The notes: generated from the sequence alone by a model not told the origin. 64,000 nt of DNA from JANWHQ01 sp963775275 (GCA_963775275.1 CAVZII010000005.1:248001-312000), one strand, 5' to 3'. Shown: positions 27,225 to 36,691, numbered from the stretch's first letter. Translations and numbers: made by a program.

Positions 27225-27809
27225 ATGCGCCTCGAGCGCTCCATGGTCGTGGAGGCCGCGCTCAAACTCCTCGACGAGGCCGGCCTGGACGGGCTGACCA
27301 CGCGCCGCCTTGCCGAGGAGCTGGGCGTGCAAGGCCCCGCCCTCTACTGGCACTTCAAGAACAAGCAGGAGCTGATCGACGAAATGGCGCGCGCGCTGCT
27401 GGCCGACGCCATCCGGCCGGCTGCGCCCGGCCAGGACTGGGCTCAATGGCTCTCCGACGGCGCCCGCCGGCTGCGCCGCAACCTCTTGGCCCACCGCGAC
27501 GCCGCCCGGCTCCTGGCTGGCTTCCGGCCGAGCAGCGCGCATGGCCGGCTCGATCCGTCTGTGGTGTTCGCCCCTCTGATCGACGCCGGATTCGCCATGC
27601 CGGACGCGCTCTGGGCGATCCTGACCGTGTCGAGGTTCACCTTCGGCTGGGCGATGGACGAGCAGGCCGCGGTCGGCCGTCCGCCCCCGCCCGGTCCGCC
27701 GCTCGATCCCGAGCACGGCTTCGAGTTCGGCCTTGAGACGATCATCGCGGGCCTGAGGGCGCGCCTGAAGGCAATGAGCCGGCACGAGGCGCCGATCGTT
27801 CTGGGCTAG
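27225..27809 (+). CDS. TetR family transcriptional regulator
   Basis: A 194-residue repressor. The N-terminal helix-turn-helix reads AALKLLDEAGLDGLTTRRLA then ELGVQGPALYWHFKNKQELI, and the C-terminal part (FRPSSAHGRLDPSVVFAPLI and onward) resembles the ligand-binding domain of tetracycline-repressor-type proteins. The ATG at 27225 has AAGGA 8 bp upstream; the earlier in-frame ATG at 27129 would put the operator inside the gene. Position opposite the efflux operon makes it the likely local repressor, released by a pump substrate. Confidence 0.9.
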   Translation: MRLERSMVVEAALKLLDEAGLDGLTTRRLAEELGVQGPALYWHFKNKQELIDEMARALLADAIRPAAPGQDWAQWLSDGARRLRRNLLAHRDAARLLAGFRPSSAHGRLDPSVVFAPLIDAGFAMPDALWAILTVSRFTFGWAMDEQAAVGRPPPPGPPLDPEHGFEFGLETIIAGLRARLKAMSRHEAPIVLG

Positions 27810-27900
27810 CGCGAAGGATGGGGTCCGCGCCCGGCGGCTAACGTCGGGTTCACCCATTGGGCGCATCCTCAAAGCGCTGGGCGGGCGGCGCGAGGCGACG

Positions 27901-28260
27901 ATGACGGCGCGCAGCCAGGAGCATGTCGAACCGGCGAAGGCCGAGCATCGCGCCGCGCCGAGGCGGCGCGTGCTGCTGCAAGGCAAGATCGTCTACGGCC
28001 CGACGAACATCACCCTGGACTGCGCCATCCGCAATCTATCGCGTTCCGGCGCGCGGGTCAGGCTGGCGAGCGCCACGCCGCTACCGGCTGAGGTCAAGCT
28101 CGTCGAGATCAAGGACGGCATGGCCTTCGACTGCCACGTTGTCTGGCGCGCCATGCCGGAGTTCGGGCTCGCATTCACGCGCGCCTATGATCTCGCCCGC
28201 GACACGCGGCCGGAGCTGAGGCCGCTCCGGCGGATCTGGATCGACAACGCGGCGCGCTGA
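27901..28260 (+). CDS. PilZ domain protein
   Basis: A 119-residue single-domain protein. The c-di-GMP binding signature is present as RRRVLLQG (the RxxxR arm) and IRNLSRSGARV (the (D/N)xSxxG strand), followed by the beta-barrel through VVWRAMPEFGLAFTR. Proteins of this kind report c-di-GMP levels to motility, exopolysaccharide or cell-cycle machinery; nothing adjacent shows the target. It lies between the TetR gene and an amidohydrolase with spacers of 91 and 64 bp, so it may be its own unit. Confidence 0.85.
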   Translation: MTARSQEHVEPAKAEHRAAPRRRVLLQGKIVYGPTNITLDCAIRNLSRSGARVRLASATPLPAEVKLVEIKDGMAFDCHVVWRAMPEFGLAFTRAYDLARDTRPELRPLRRIWIDNAAR

Positions 28261-28324
28261 GACAGGCGGTGGAACGCCGCTCCGAGCGGCGCTAACCAGG
28301 GAAGTCGCCACAAGGGGGGACCAC

Positions 28325-29212
28325 ATGGCCCGATACGAGCCCAAGCTCGACCTCGACGCGCTGGTCGCGATCGACGTGCACACCCACGCCGAGGTGTCGT
28401 CGCGTCAGCCGCGCGATCCCTGCGCCGTGCTCTTCGACGAGGCGATGGCCCGGTACTTCCGCGAGATGAAGCGTCCGACCATCGAAGAGGTGGCCGCCTT
28501 CTATCGGGAGCGGAAGATGGCCGCCGTCATCTTTCCGGTGGATTCAGAGGCCGAGATGGGCCTGACCCGGATCATGAACGAGGAGGTCGCCGAGGCCGCC
28601 CAGGAGCACAACGACGTCCTGATCCCCTTCGCCTCCATCGACCCGCACAAGGGAAAGATGGGAGTCAGGGAAGCGCGGCGGATGATCGAGGAGTTCGGCG
28701 TGCGCGGCTTCAAGTTCCACCCGACGTCGCAGGGATTCTTCCCCAACGACCGGATGGCCTATCCGCTCTACGAGGAGATCGCCGGGCACGGCCTGCCGGC
28801 CCTGTTCCACACTGGCCAGACGGGCGCCGGCGCGGGCGCTCCCGGCGGCATGGGGCTGAGGCTGAAATATTCCAATCCCCTGTACCTGGACGACGTAGCT
28901 GCCGACTTCCCCGACCTGACCATCATCATGGCCCATCCGTCCTTCCCCTGGCAGGACGAGGCCCTGGCGGTGGCGACGCACAAGCCGACCTGCTTCATCG
29001 ACCTGTCGGGCTGGTCGCCGAAGTACTTCCCGGCGAACCTGGTGCAGTACGCCAACACCCTGTTGAAGACCCGGGTGCTGTTTGGCACGGACTATCCCGT
29101 GCTCGACCCTGACCGCTGGATGCGCGACTTCGAGGCCCTGCCGATCAAGCCGGAGGTGAGGCCCTTGATCATGAAGGAGAACGCCATCCGCATGCTGAAG
29201 CTCAGAGTGTGA
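28325..29212 (+). CDS. Amidohydrolase family protein (ACMSD-like TIM barrel)
   Basis: A 295-residue metal-dependent hydrolase or decarboxylase of the Amidohydro_2 family. The N-terminal metal motif DVHTHAE, the mid-barrel GVRGFKFHPTSQGFFPND, IIMAHPSFPWQDEAL and the late VLFGTDYPVLDPDRW (catalytic Asp) are all present. Members hydrolyse cyclic or aromatic-derived acids or decarboxylate them. A strong GGGGGG ribosome-binding site precedes the ATG. The following FAD oxidoreductase is on the same strand 78 bp downstream, suggesting a small catabolic pair; the substrate is unknown. Confidence 0.85.
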   Translation: MARYEPKLDLDALVAIDVHTHAEVSSRQPRDPCAVLFDEAMARYFREMKRPTIEEVAAFYRERKMAAVIFPVDSEAEMGLTRIMNEEVAEAAQEHNDVLIPFASIDPHKGKMGVREARRMIEEFGVRGFKFHPTSQGFFPNDRMAYPLYEEIAGHGLPALFHTGQTGAGAGAPGGMGLRLKYSNPLYLDDVAADFPDLTIIMAHPSFPWQDEALAVATHKPTCFIDLSGWSPKYFPANLVQYANTLLKTRVLFGTDYPVLDPDRWMRDFEALPIKPEVRPLIMKENAIRMLKLRV

Positions 29213-29290
29213 CGCAAACGATAGCCTGCTATGCTTTTGGCCCGTAGGATGGGTCGGCGAACAGGACCAACAGGAGAGCGAGCGCCAGCG

Positions 29291-30778
29291 ATGTCCGAAG
29301 ATCCGAAGCCCGAAGCCTCGCGCTACAAGACCGTCGAGCGGACCGACGAGCGGATCCTGGCTTCGGACGTCTTCGAGGCCGACCGGCGGGTGATGCGCCC
29401 GCGCAACGGCAAGGGCGTCGTGCGCGAGCCCTCGCGGGAGACCCCCGTCTATCACAGCTGCGATGTGCTGGTGGTGGGCGGCGGCCCCGCCGGCTGCGCC
29501 GCCGCGCTGGCCGCGGCGCGCACCGGCGCCGACACGGTTCTGCTCGAGCGATACAACCACCTGGGCGGGCTCTCGACGGGCGGCCTTGTGATCTGGATCG
29601 ACCGGATGACCGACTGGGAGGGACGCCTGGTGATCCGCGGCTTCGCCGAAGAGGTGCTCGACCGGCTGCCGCCCGAGGCGGTCGCGGGGCCCGAACCGTC
29701 GGAGTGGGGCTCGAAGGACCCTGCCAAGGCGACCTATTGGGGCGCCCGGACCGCCGCCTCGCACGGGACCGTCAACTGGTCGCCTACCATCGATCCCGAG
29801 CGGCTGAAACTGCTGTCGCAGGAGATGCTGATCGAGGCGGGCGTGCGCCTGGTCTTCCACTCCTGGGCCGCGCTGCCGGTCGTGGAGGAGGGGACGGTCA
29901 AGGGCGCGATCTTCGAGAGCAAGGCCGGCAGGCAGGCGCTGATGGCCAAGGTCGTGGTCGACTGCACCGGCGACGGCGACATGTTCGCCAGGGCCGGCGC
30001 TGAGTTCGAGGCCGACATCGAGGAAGGCGACGTCCACCACTGCATGAACACCGCCTGGATGTTCGGCGGCGTGGACATGAAGCGCTGGATCGCCTTCCGC
30101 AACGAGGAGCCCGACCAGTTCTCGGCTTTCGTCGCGCGAGGGCGGGAGGCGGTCGGCATGTTCGAGCGACCTTTCGTCTCGTGGCGCGATGACATCGCCT
30201 TGTTCCTCGGGCCGCGCCAGTCCGGCCTGTCGGCCTTGGACGTGGACGACATGAGCGAGGTGGAGATCCGCTCGCACCGTCTGTTCGCAAGGCACCTGGA
30301 CTTCTACAAGCGCCATGCGCCGGGCTTCGAAGGCGCCTACCTCCTGCTCAGCGCCCCCCAGCTCGGCGTTCGCCACACCCGCCGCCTGCTTGGCGTCTCG
30401 CGCATCGAGCGCGCGCAGTGGCCGGCCGGCGCTCCACTCATCGACGAGGTCGCCGTCAGTCCTTCGGTGTCGCCCAAATTCCCCGTAATCTCGGTGCCCT
30501 ACGGCGCCCTTGTGCCAAGGACGCTGGATGGCCTGGTGGCCGGCGGACGGCACATCTCGTGCGATGCGAACTCGCACGGCTTCATGCGCGAGATTCCTCA
30601 GTGCTGGCTGACCGGCCAGGCAGCCGGCGCCGCTGCGGCCGTCGCCGTGAACGCCGGCGTCCAGCCGCGGCACGTCGATCTGGCGACATTGCAGGCGACC
30701 CTGCGCGCGCAGGGCGTCTTCCTTCAGGACGCGACGGCGGCCAGGCCGGAGGACGCGCTCTCCCCCCTGACGGCCTAG
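29291..30778 (+). CDS. FAD-dependent oxidoreductase (FAD_oxidored family)
   Basis: A 495-residue flavoprotein. After a polar 60-residue leader the Rossmann motif CDVLVVGGGPAGCAAALAAA binds FAD, with acidic end of strand 2 at LLERYNHLGG. The LSTGGLVIWID stretch, DCTGDGDMFARAGAEFEAD and the late GLVAGGRHISCDANSHGFMR with CWLTGQAAGAAAA are characteristic of the large PF12831 group. Substrates in this family are diverse. The start at 29291 is chosen over a longer frame that begins at 29231 because AGGAG lies upstream and the extra residues are Arg-rich. No Tat signal is seen, so it is likely cytosolic. Confidence 0.85.
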   Translation: MSEDPKPEASRYKTVERTDERILASDVFEADRRVMRPRNGKGVVREPSRETPVYHSCDVLVVGGGPAGCAAALAAARTGADTVLLERYNHLGGLSTGGLVIWIDRMTDWEGRLVIRGFAEEVLDRLPPEAVAGPEPSEWGSKDPAKATYWGARTAASHGTVNWSPTIDPERLKLLSQEMLIEAGVRLVFHSWAALPVVEEGTVKGAIFESKAGRQALMAKVVVDCTGDGDMFARAGAEFEADIEEGDVHHCMNTAWMFGGVDMKRWIAFRNEEPDQFSAFVARGREAVGMFERPFVSWRDDIALFLGPRQSGLSALDVDDMSEVEIRSHRLFARHLDFYKRHAPGFEGAYLLLSAPQLGVRHTRRLLGVSRIERAQWPAGAPLIDEVAVSPSVSPKFPVISVPYGALVPRTLDGLVAGGRHISCDANSHGFMREIPQCWLTGQAAGAAAAVAVNAGVQPRHVDLATLQATLRAQGVFLQDATAARPEDALSPLTA

Positions 30779-30826
30779 GACGTTTCTGACTATATGGCTT
30801 CCGGGACGGCTGGACTGGAGCAAGCC

Positions 30827-32179
30827 ATGGCGGATGACCAAGCAGCCCTGGGCGCCTCGCGCAAGGCGATCGGGGCGCCTCTCGAGCGGGGCGCGCGTGA
30901 AGAGCGGATCGCGCGCCTTCTCGACGGCGAGCCGCCGAGCCAGTTCGTGCCCTACCAGGGCGGCTATCGCCGGGCGCCGGTGGTGGAGGTCGCCCAGGAC
31001 CTCCTCGTCTACCGCGCGGAAAACGGACGCCTGATCGCCGAGCTGAAGGAGCACGCCCGCGAGCACGGCCTGGACCTCGCCGACCTGTCGGCGCGGCAGG
31101 AGACGCAGGAGGTGCAGGCGCTGCTGCACGGCTTCCTGAGCGCCAAGGCCGCCGATCCCAAAGGACCAATCCTGCGCGAGCTGGCGCGCCTGGCCCAACA
31201 AACCGAGCCTCTCCTGATCACGGCCGACGGCGTGCTGGTGAACGGCAACCGGCGCCTGGCGGCCATGCGCGAGCTGCTGGAGCAGGATCCCGACCGCTAC
31301 GCCAGCTTCGCCGATGTCTCGGCGGCCGTGCTCCCGCCCGACATCTCGGCGCAGGATCTGGAGCACGCCGAGGCGGCGCTGCAGCTGGCGCCCGAGACCA
31401 AGCTCGCCTACGGCTGGATGAACCGGCGCCTGAAGCTGAAGCGCCAGCTCGTCGAGCTTGGGCTCACCCGTGAGACGATCGCCGACGCCTATCGCATGGA
31501 CGATCCGGCCCAGCTGGACCGCGAGCTGGAGGAGCTGGCGCTCGCCGAGGACTACCTGGACTCCTACTGCAAGTCGCCAGGCGCCTATTCCCTGATCGCG
31601 GACGCCGAAGCGCTGTTCGTCGGGCTCGACGCCCAGCTCAAGGAGCTGCCCGAGAGCCTGCGGCGGATGTGGCGGCTTGCGGGGTTCAGCATGATCTGCG
31701 GACGCGAGGCGGTGCATGGCCCGATGGACCGGCACTTCCCTTTTGCCGATCCCTCGCCCGGTCAGCTGCCGTCGATCGCGCTTCGCCTGTTCGCCGAGGA
31801 GAACGATCTCGTCGAAGCCTCCCCCTCGCCCGGTCACGACACCTCGCTGCCGGCCTCCGCGCGCGGAGCGTTGATGACCCTGTTCGCCGACGACAGCCGC
31901 AGCCGAATCGTCGGCCCGCAGCTGTTCGCGGTAATGGAGGGCCTGCGGGCGGAGTACCAGGACCAGAGCTCGCCCGTGCGCGCGCTCAAACTGCTCGAGA
32001 AGCTGCGTCAAACCGTGGCGCTGCTCGAGCCGGAGAGACTCACCGACGCTCAGCGGCGCAAGCTGCGCAACGACGCCGCGGCGTTCCAGACCCAGGTGTC
32101 CGTCCTGCTGGGCCAGTCGGGCGGCGCGGACGAGTCCAAGCGCGCGAGTCCCCTCACCCGGCTGCTCGGCGGCCGATAG
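30827..32179 (+). CDS. Orphan ParB/Srx-like domain protein
   Basis: A 450-residue soluble protein. Around residues 125-150 the stretch GVLVNGNRRLAAMRELL matches the ParB/sulfiredoxin-like core (the GxRR box), and further on ALQLAPETKLAYGWMNRRLK and LTRETIADAYRMDD resemble the ParB helix-turn-helix that follows it. The last 180 residues are helical and match nothing I know. It is not next to a parA, so chromosome partitioning is unlikely; ParB-fold proteins elsewhere bind CTP or nick DNA. I start at 30827 (GGAG 10 bp upstream); an ATG at 30794 in the same frame is possible. It follows the FAD oxidoreductase by 48 bp. Confidence 0.7.
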   Translation: MADDQAALGASRKAIGAPLERGAREERIARLLDGEPPSQFVPYQGGYRRAPVVEVAQDLLVYRAENGRLIAELKEHAREHGLDLADLSARQETQEVQALLHGFLSAKAADPKGPILRELARLAQQTEPLLITADGVLVNGNRRLAAMRELLEQDPDRYASFADVSAAVLPPDISAQDLEHAEAALQLAPETKLAYGWMNRRLKLKRQLVELGLTRETIADAYRMDDPAQLDRELEELALAEDYLDSYCKSPGAYSLIADAEALFVGLDAQLKELPESLRRMWRLAGFSMICGREAVHGPMDRHFPFADPSPGQLPSIALRLFAEENDLVEASPSPGHDTSLPASARGALMTLFADDSRSRIVGPQLFAVMEGLRAEYQDQSSPVRALKLLEKLRQTVALLEPERLTDAQRRKLRNDAAAFQTQVSVLLGQSGGADESKRASPLTRLLGGR

Positions 32180-32324
32180 CCCCGCGACAGCCGCGAAGGG
32201 ATTGCATCCAGCCGCGCGTTTGGCGGCGAATAGCCACCAGAAACGCAAGTTGCGCTTGCATGGAGCCATCCTGCTTAACAGGCGAGTGACGCACGCCTAT
32301 ATGACGAGTTCGGGGGCGAGGGGG

Positions 32325-33656
32325 ATGGCGGAAGAGTCGCAGTTGGCGAGGCCGTCGCAAGCGGACAACAACGCGTCGGCGTCGGCCAGCAGTCCGGCAA
32401 GCCGAGCCTCGTTGCTCAGCCAGCTCCAGATCGATCGAAACGCCGGACCGCAGCACGGGCCGCCCAACAGCCGCGTCTGGTGGGTCGTCGCGGTCGCAGC
32501 AGCTGCCGCCCTCGTCGCCGCCGCGATCGCCTGGTTGGTGATCGCGCAACCGGGCCGGGTTCCCGTCGAGATCGCCGCCGCGGAGGCGGCGCCATCGCAG
32601 TCGGCCGCCCAGGGCGCGTCGCTGCTGGACGCCTCCGGCTACGTCGTGGCGCGGCGGGAAGCCACGGTCTCGAGCAAGATAACGGGCAAGGTCAGCGAGG
32701 TGCTGATCGAGGAGGGCCAGCACGTCGAAGCCGGACAGGTCATCGCGCGCCTCGACAGCTCGAACGCCCAGGCCGCGCTGGACCAGGCCAAGGCGCAGGC
32801 CAACGCAGCGAGGGCCAGCCAGCAAGTGGCGCAGATCGCCTACGACGAGGCCGGCCCCAGGTTCCAGCGTAACCAGCAGATCCATGCCCAGGGGTTCCTC
32901 AGCGAGCAGGCCGTCGAAGACGCGCGCGCCGCCTTTGACACGGCGAAAGCCAATCTCGACCTCGCCAAGCGCCAGGTCGCGGTCTCCGAGGCCACGGTGG
33001 AAGTCGCGCGCCGCGCTCTGGACGATACGGTCGTGCGCGCGCCCTTCGCCGGCGTGGTCACCGTCAAGGCGGCCCAGCCCGGCGAGATCGTCTCGCCGAT
33101 TTCCGCGGGAGGCGGCTTCACCCGCACCGGCATCGGCACCATCGTCGACATGGATTCGCTGGAGGTGGAAGTCGACGTCGCCGAGAGCTTCATCAACCGG
33201 GTCCGCCAAGGGATGCCGGCGACGGTCAAGCTCGACGCCTATCCGGACTGGCAGATTCCCGCCGAGGTGATCGCCGTCATCCCCACCGCCGACCGCTCGA
33301 AGGCCACGGTCACCGTACGCGTCGGTCTGAAGGTGAAGGACCCGCGAATCGTGCCCGAGATGGGCGCTCGCGTCGCCTTCCTGAGCGAGACGCCGACGGG
33401 CGCGGGCCAGACAACGCGCAGCGTCGTCGTGCCGTCCGACGCCGTTGTCAGCGACGGCCCCGACAAGGGCGTCGTCTATGTGGTGGCGGACCATGCCGCC
33501 GAGCGGCGGGCGGTGAGCCTCGGCGCCCGCACCACCAGCGGCCAGGTGCTGCTGGGAGGTGTCGCGCCGGGCGAGGACGTCGCCGTGAGCGGCCTGGACA
33601 AGCTGAAGGACGGCACGAAGGTCCGCATCGTCAAGAAGGCTGCATCGGACGGCTGA
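32325..33656 (+). CDS. Periplasmic adaptor of an ABC exporter (HlyD/MacA/DevB-like)
   Basis: A 443-residue membrane-fusion protein. A cytoplasmic Ser/Ala-rich tail of about 60 residues precedes one helix (VVAVAAAAALVAAAIAWLVI), then the lipoyl half EVLIEEGQHVEAGQVIARLD, a long alpha-hairpin (ALDQAKAQANAARASQQVAQ), the second half DTVVRAPFAGVVTVKAAQPG and the C-terminal beta domains. It starts the four-gene exporter with the ATPase 21 bp downstream. The start at 32325 has a purine-rich GGGGGCGAGGGGG leader; in-frame alternatives at 32301 and a TTG at 32202 are weaker. Confidence 0.9.
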   Translation: MAEESQLARPSQADNNASASASSPASRASLLSQLQIDRNAGPQHGPPNSRVWWVVAVAAAAALVAAAIAWLVIAQPGRVPVEIAAAEAAPSQSAAQGASLLDASGYVVARREATVSSKITGKVSEVLIEEGQHVEAGQVIARLDSSNAQAALDQAKAQANAARASQQVAQIAYDEAGPRFQRNQQIHAQGFLSEQAVEDARAAFDTAKANLDLAKRQVAVSEATVEVARRALDDTVVRAPFAGVVTVKAAQPGEIVSPISAGGGFTRTGIGTIVDMDSLEVEVDVAESFINRVRQGMPATVKLDAYPDWQIPAEVIAVIPTADRSKATVTVRVGLKVKDPRIVPEMGARVAFLSETPTGAGQTTRSVVVPSDAVVSDGPDKGVVYVVADHAAERRAVSLGARTTSGQVLLGGVAPGEDVAVSGLDKLKDGTKVRIVKKAASDG

Positions 33657-33677
33657 TCGAGCCGAACGGAGGACGTC

Positions 33678-34370
33678 ATGGAACCGGTCGTTTCGTTGCA
33701 TCAGGTCGTGAAGAAGTACCGGCGCGGCAAGCAGGCCGTGGAGGTGCTGCACAACCTCGACCTCGAGATCGACAAGGGCGACTTCATGGCGCTGATGGGG
33801 CCGTCTGGGTCGGGCAAGACCACCTTGCTGAACCTCATCGGCGGACTCGACAGACCCTCCTCCGGCGAGGTCACCGTCGCCGGCCAAAGGCTCGACGCCA
33901 TGTCCGGCGGCCAGCTCGCCAAGTGGCGGGCGCACAACGTCGGCTTCGTCTTCCAGTTCTACAACCTGATGCCGACGCTCTCGGCCGAGAAGAACGTGGA
34001 GCTGCCGCTGCTGCTCACCTCTCTGTCCGGCGCGCGCCGGCGCCAGAACGTGCAGGCGGCGCTGCAGCTCGTGGGCTTGTCCGACCGCGCCAAGCACAAG
34101 CCTTCCGAGCTGTCCGGCGGCCAGCAGCAACGGGTCGCGATCGCCCGCGCGATCGTGGCGGATCCGACCCTTCTGGTCTGCGACGAGCCCACGGGCGATC
34201 TCGACCGCGAGACCGCCGAGGAGATCCTGGGCCTTCTGCAACTGCTCAATCGCGAGCAGGGCAAGACGGTGATCATGGTGACCCACGATCCCAAGGCGGC
34301 CGAGTTCGCCACGCACGTGCTGCACCTGGACAAGGGCGCCCTGGTTGACGCGCCCAAGGCGGCCGCATGA
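33678..34370 (+). CDS. ABC exporter ATPase (MacB/LolD/DevA type)
   Basis: A 230-residue nucleotide-binding subunit. Walker A is GPSGSGKTTLL, the Q-loop FVFQFYNLMPTLSAEKNVEL, the signature LSGGQQQRVAIARAIV, Walker B LLVCDEPTGDLD and the switch VTHDPKAA. The Q-loop and signature wording are those of the LolD/MacB group that energises FtsX-type permeases. The preceding adaptor and the two following permeases complete a macrolide/lipoprotein/glycolipid-type exporter. The stop overlaps the first permease start by 4 bp. Confidence 0.95.
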   Translation: MEPVVSLHQVVKKYRRGKQAVEVLHNLDLEIDKGDFMALMGPSGSGKTTLLNLIGGLDRPSSGEVTVAGQRLDAMSGGQLAKWRAHNVGFVFQFYNLMPTLSAEKNVELPLLLTSLSGARRRQNVQAALQLVGLSDRAKHKPSELSGGQQQRVAIARAIVADPTLLVCDEPTGDLDRETAEEILGLLQLLNREQGKTVIMVTHDPKAAEFATHVLHLDKGALVDAPKAAA

Positions 34371-35512
34371 AGTTCCTGCCTCTGATCTGGGCCGGGATCT
34401 GGCGCAAGAAGGGCCGTGCGATCCTCACTCTGCTCTCGGTGCTGAACGCCTTCCTGCTGTTCGGTCTGCTGCAGGGCTTCTCGAGCGGCCTCAACCACGC
34501 CGTGGCCGAGACCCACGCGGACATCCTCTATGTGTTCAGCCGCGTCAGCATCCTGGAAGGGCTGCCGCTTGGGCACATGGCCAAGATCAGGACCGTGCCG
34601 GGCGTCAAGGCGGTGTCGCCACTCGTCGTCTTCACCAGCACCTATCGCAACCCGCGCACCTTCGTCAGCGCTCTGGCGATCGATCCGGACACCTTCTTCG
34701 ACGCATACCCGTCGCTTTCGGCCAGCCCCCAGGCGCTGGACGCGATGAGACGGACCCGCACGGGCGGGCTGGCGGGCGTGGCGCTGGCCCGCCTGCATGG
34801 TTGGAAGGCTGGTGACAATGTGCCCCTGCGCTCGCTCTACTGGCCCAACCGCAACGGCACGCCGACCTGGCCGGTGACCATCGTGGGGACCTACGTCTCC
34901 AAGGACCCGAACTTCGGCGCCAACAACCTGCTGATGAACTACAAGTACGTCGACGAGGGCCGGATCAGCCAGAACGGCACCGCCAACCTCTTCATCATCA
35001 GGGTCGCCGACCCCAACCAGGCCAGCCGGATCTCGGCCGCCGTCGACGCCCTGTTCGCGAACTCGCCGCACGAGACAAAGACCGCCACCCAGCGGCAGTA
35101 CGCGCGCGACCAGATCAAGCAGATCGGCGACATCGGCTTCGTGGTGCGCGCGATCATGGGGGCGGTGTTCTTCGCCCTGCTGCTGTCGGTCGGGGCGGTG
35201 ATGATGCAGTCGGTGCGCGAGCGCACGCCGGAACTCGCGGTGCTGAAGACTCTGGGGTTCTCGGACCGCAGCATCCTGGCGCTCGTCCTGGCCGAAACCC
35301 TGCTGTTCTGCATCTTCTCGGCGGCGTTGGGACTGGGGATCGCCGCGGCCCTCTTCCCGGTCGCCAAGGCGCTCATCGGCTTCGCCATGCAGCCCGGGCC
35401 GATCCTGGCGATGGGCCTGGTCGGCGCGGTGATCCTGGCCCTGCTCACGGGCCTGCCCCCGGCTCTGCGGGCGATGCGCCTGCAGATCGTCGACGCCCTG
35501 GCCGGTCGCTGA
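34367..35512 (+). CDS. ABC exporter permease, FtsX/MacB type (first)
   Basis: A 381-residue protein of DevC/FtsX topology: one N-terminal helix (ILTLLSVLNAFLLFGLLQGF), a large periplasmic domain from about 40 to 255, and three C-terminal helices including AIMGAVFFALLLSVGAVMMQ and LAETLLFCIFSAALGLGIAA. The FtsX core ERTPELAVLKTLGFSDRSIL between helices 2 and 3 is intact. It pairs with the second permease, so the transporter is probably a heterodimer. The cargo is not evident from the neighbours. Confidence 0.88.
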   Translation: MKFLPLIWAGIWRKKGRAILTLLSVLNAFLLFGLLQGFSSGLNHAVAETHADILYVFSRVSILEGLPLGHMAKIRTVPGVKAVSPLVVFTSTYRNPRTFVSALAIDPDTFFDAYPSLSASPQALDAMRRTRTGGLAGVALARLHGWKAGDNVPLRSLYWPNRNGTPTWPVTIVGTYVSKDPNFGANNLLMNYKYVDEGRISQNGTANLFIIRVADPNQASRISAAVDALFANSPHETKTATQRQYARDQIKQIGDIGFVVRAIMGAVFFALLLSVGAVMMQSVRERTPELAVLKTLGFSDRSILALVLAETLLFCIFSAALGLGIAAALFPVAKALIGFAMQPGPILAMGLVGAVILALLTGLPPALRAMRLQIVDALAGR

Positions 35513-35524
35513 GGAGGGCGGTCC

Positions 35525-36688
35525 ATGCTCAAGCAGATCATCGCCGTCACCGCCATGAACATCGGCAACCTGCCGCAAAGGATCGGCGCCTCGCTGGTGA
35601 CGGTCATCGGCGTCGCCTGCGTGGTCGCGGTCATGACCTCGCTGCTGGCGATCACCGCGGGCCTGGAGCGCAGCGCGAACCGCAATGGCGACGCAGGACG
35701 GGTCATCGTGCTCTCGGCCGGCTCCACCGCCGCCTACATGGGCTCGATCAGCCGCGAGCAGGCGGCGATTGTCGCCGACGCGCCAGGCGTGAAGACGGGA
35801 CCGGACGGCAAGCCCATGGTCGATCCCCAGGCCACCGTGGTGGTGGAAGTGACCAAGAAGTCCGACGGCGGCTCGGCGAACACCGGCTTGCAGGGGAACT
35901 CGGCCCGCTGGCTGTCGCTCGATCCGAATTTCAAGCTGGTGAAGGGCCGCATGTTCCAGCCCGGCCTGCGGGAGCTGATCGTCGGCAAGAATGCGCGGGC
36001 CCAGTTCAAGGACATGGACGTCGGCGACCATGTGCGTCTGCGCGGCTCGGAGTGGGAGGTCGTCGGCGCCTTCGACTACAACGGCGGCCTCGCCGAGAAC
36101 GCGATGATCGGCGATCCGGAGACGGTCATGGCCGCTTTCGACCGCAACGCCTTCCAGAGCATCGCCGTCGAGCTCAGGTCCCCCGGCGACTTCCAGCGGT
36201 TCAAGGACGCACTGACCAGCAATCCCCAGCTGCAGGTCGACGTGAAGCGGGAGTCACAATACGTCCACGACCAGCTCCAGCAGCTGACGGTGCTGCTGAA
36301 CTTCGTGGGCTATTTCGTCGGCGCGGTCATGGCCGTCGGCGCCGTCTTCGGCGCGATCAACACCATGTACTCGGCCGTCGACGCCCGAGCCCGGGAGATC
36401 GCCACCTTGCGCGCCATCGGCTTCGGCGGCCTTCCGGTCGTGGTCTCGGTGATGAGCGAAGCCCTGCTGCTCGCCCTTCCAGGCGCTCTGCTCGGCGCAC
36501 TCGTCGCCTGGGTCCTGTTCAACGGCAATGCAGCGCACATCGCCAGCCTCACCTTCCCGCTGGCGGTGACTCCGGGCCTGGTGGTGCTCGGGATCATCTG
36601 GTCGCTGGTCATCGGGCTGGTGGGCGGTCTTGCCCCCTCGATCCGCGCCGCGCGCCTTCCCGTGGCCACGGCCCTGCGTGCGACCTGA
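35525..36688 (+). CDS. ABC exporter permease, FtsX/MacB type (second)
   Basis: A 387-residue permease with the same four-helix layout as its neighbour: IGASLVTVIGVACVVAVMTS, a periplasmic domain of about 230 residues, then LNFVGYFVGAVMAVGAVFGA and two more helices, with the coupling segment AREIATLRAIGFGGLPVVVS. It follows the first permease by 12 bp. The periplasmic domains of the two differ strongly, which favours a true heterodimer over recent duplication. It ends 3 bp before the convergent modC stop. Confidence 0.88.
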   Translation: MLKQIIAVTAMNIGNLPQRIGASLVTVIGVACVVAVMTSLLAITAGLERSANRNGDAGRVIVLSAGSTAAYMGSISREQAAIVADAPGVKTGPDGKPMVDPQATVVVEVTKKSDGGSANTGLQGNSARWLSLDPNFKLVKGRMFQPGLRELIVGKNARAQFKDMDVGDHVRLRGSEWEVVGAFDYNGGLAENAMIGDPETVMAAFDRNAFQSIAVELRSPGDFQRFKDALTSNPQLQVDVKRESQYVHDQLQQLTVLLNFVGYFVGAVMAVGAVFGAINTMYSAVDARAREIATLRAIGFGGLPVVVSVMSEALLLALPGALLGALVAWVLFNGNAAHIASLTFPLAVTPGLVVLGIIWSLVIGLVGGLAPSIRAARLPVATALRAT

Positions 36689-36691
36689 AGG

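Noticed and set aside
28544..32269. A 1241-codon open frame on the minus strand.
   Set aside because: It lies opposite the amidohydrolase, FAD oxidoreductase and ParB-like genes, and its His/Arg/Gly/Leu-rich composition is what the antisense of GC-rich genes produces.
32154..34325. A 723-codon minus-strand frame opposite the ABC exporter.
   Set aside because: Antisense of well-identified adaptor and ATPase genes; no domain features of its own.
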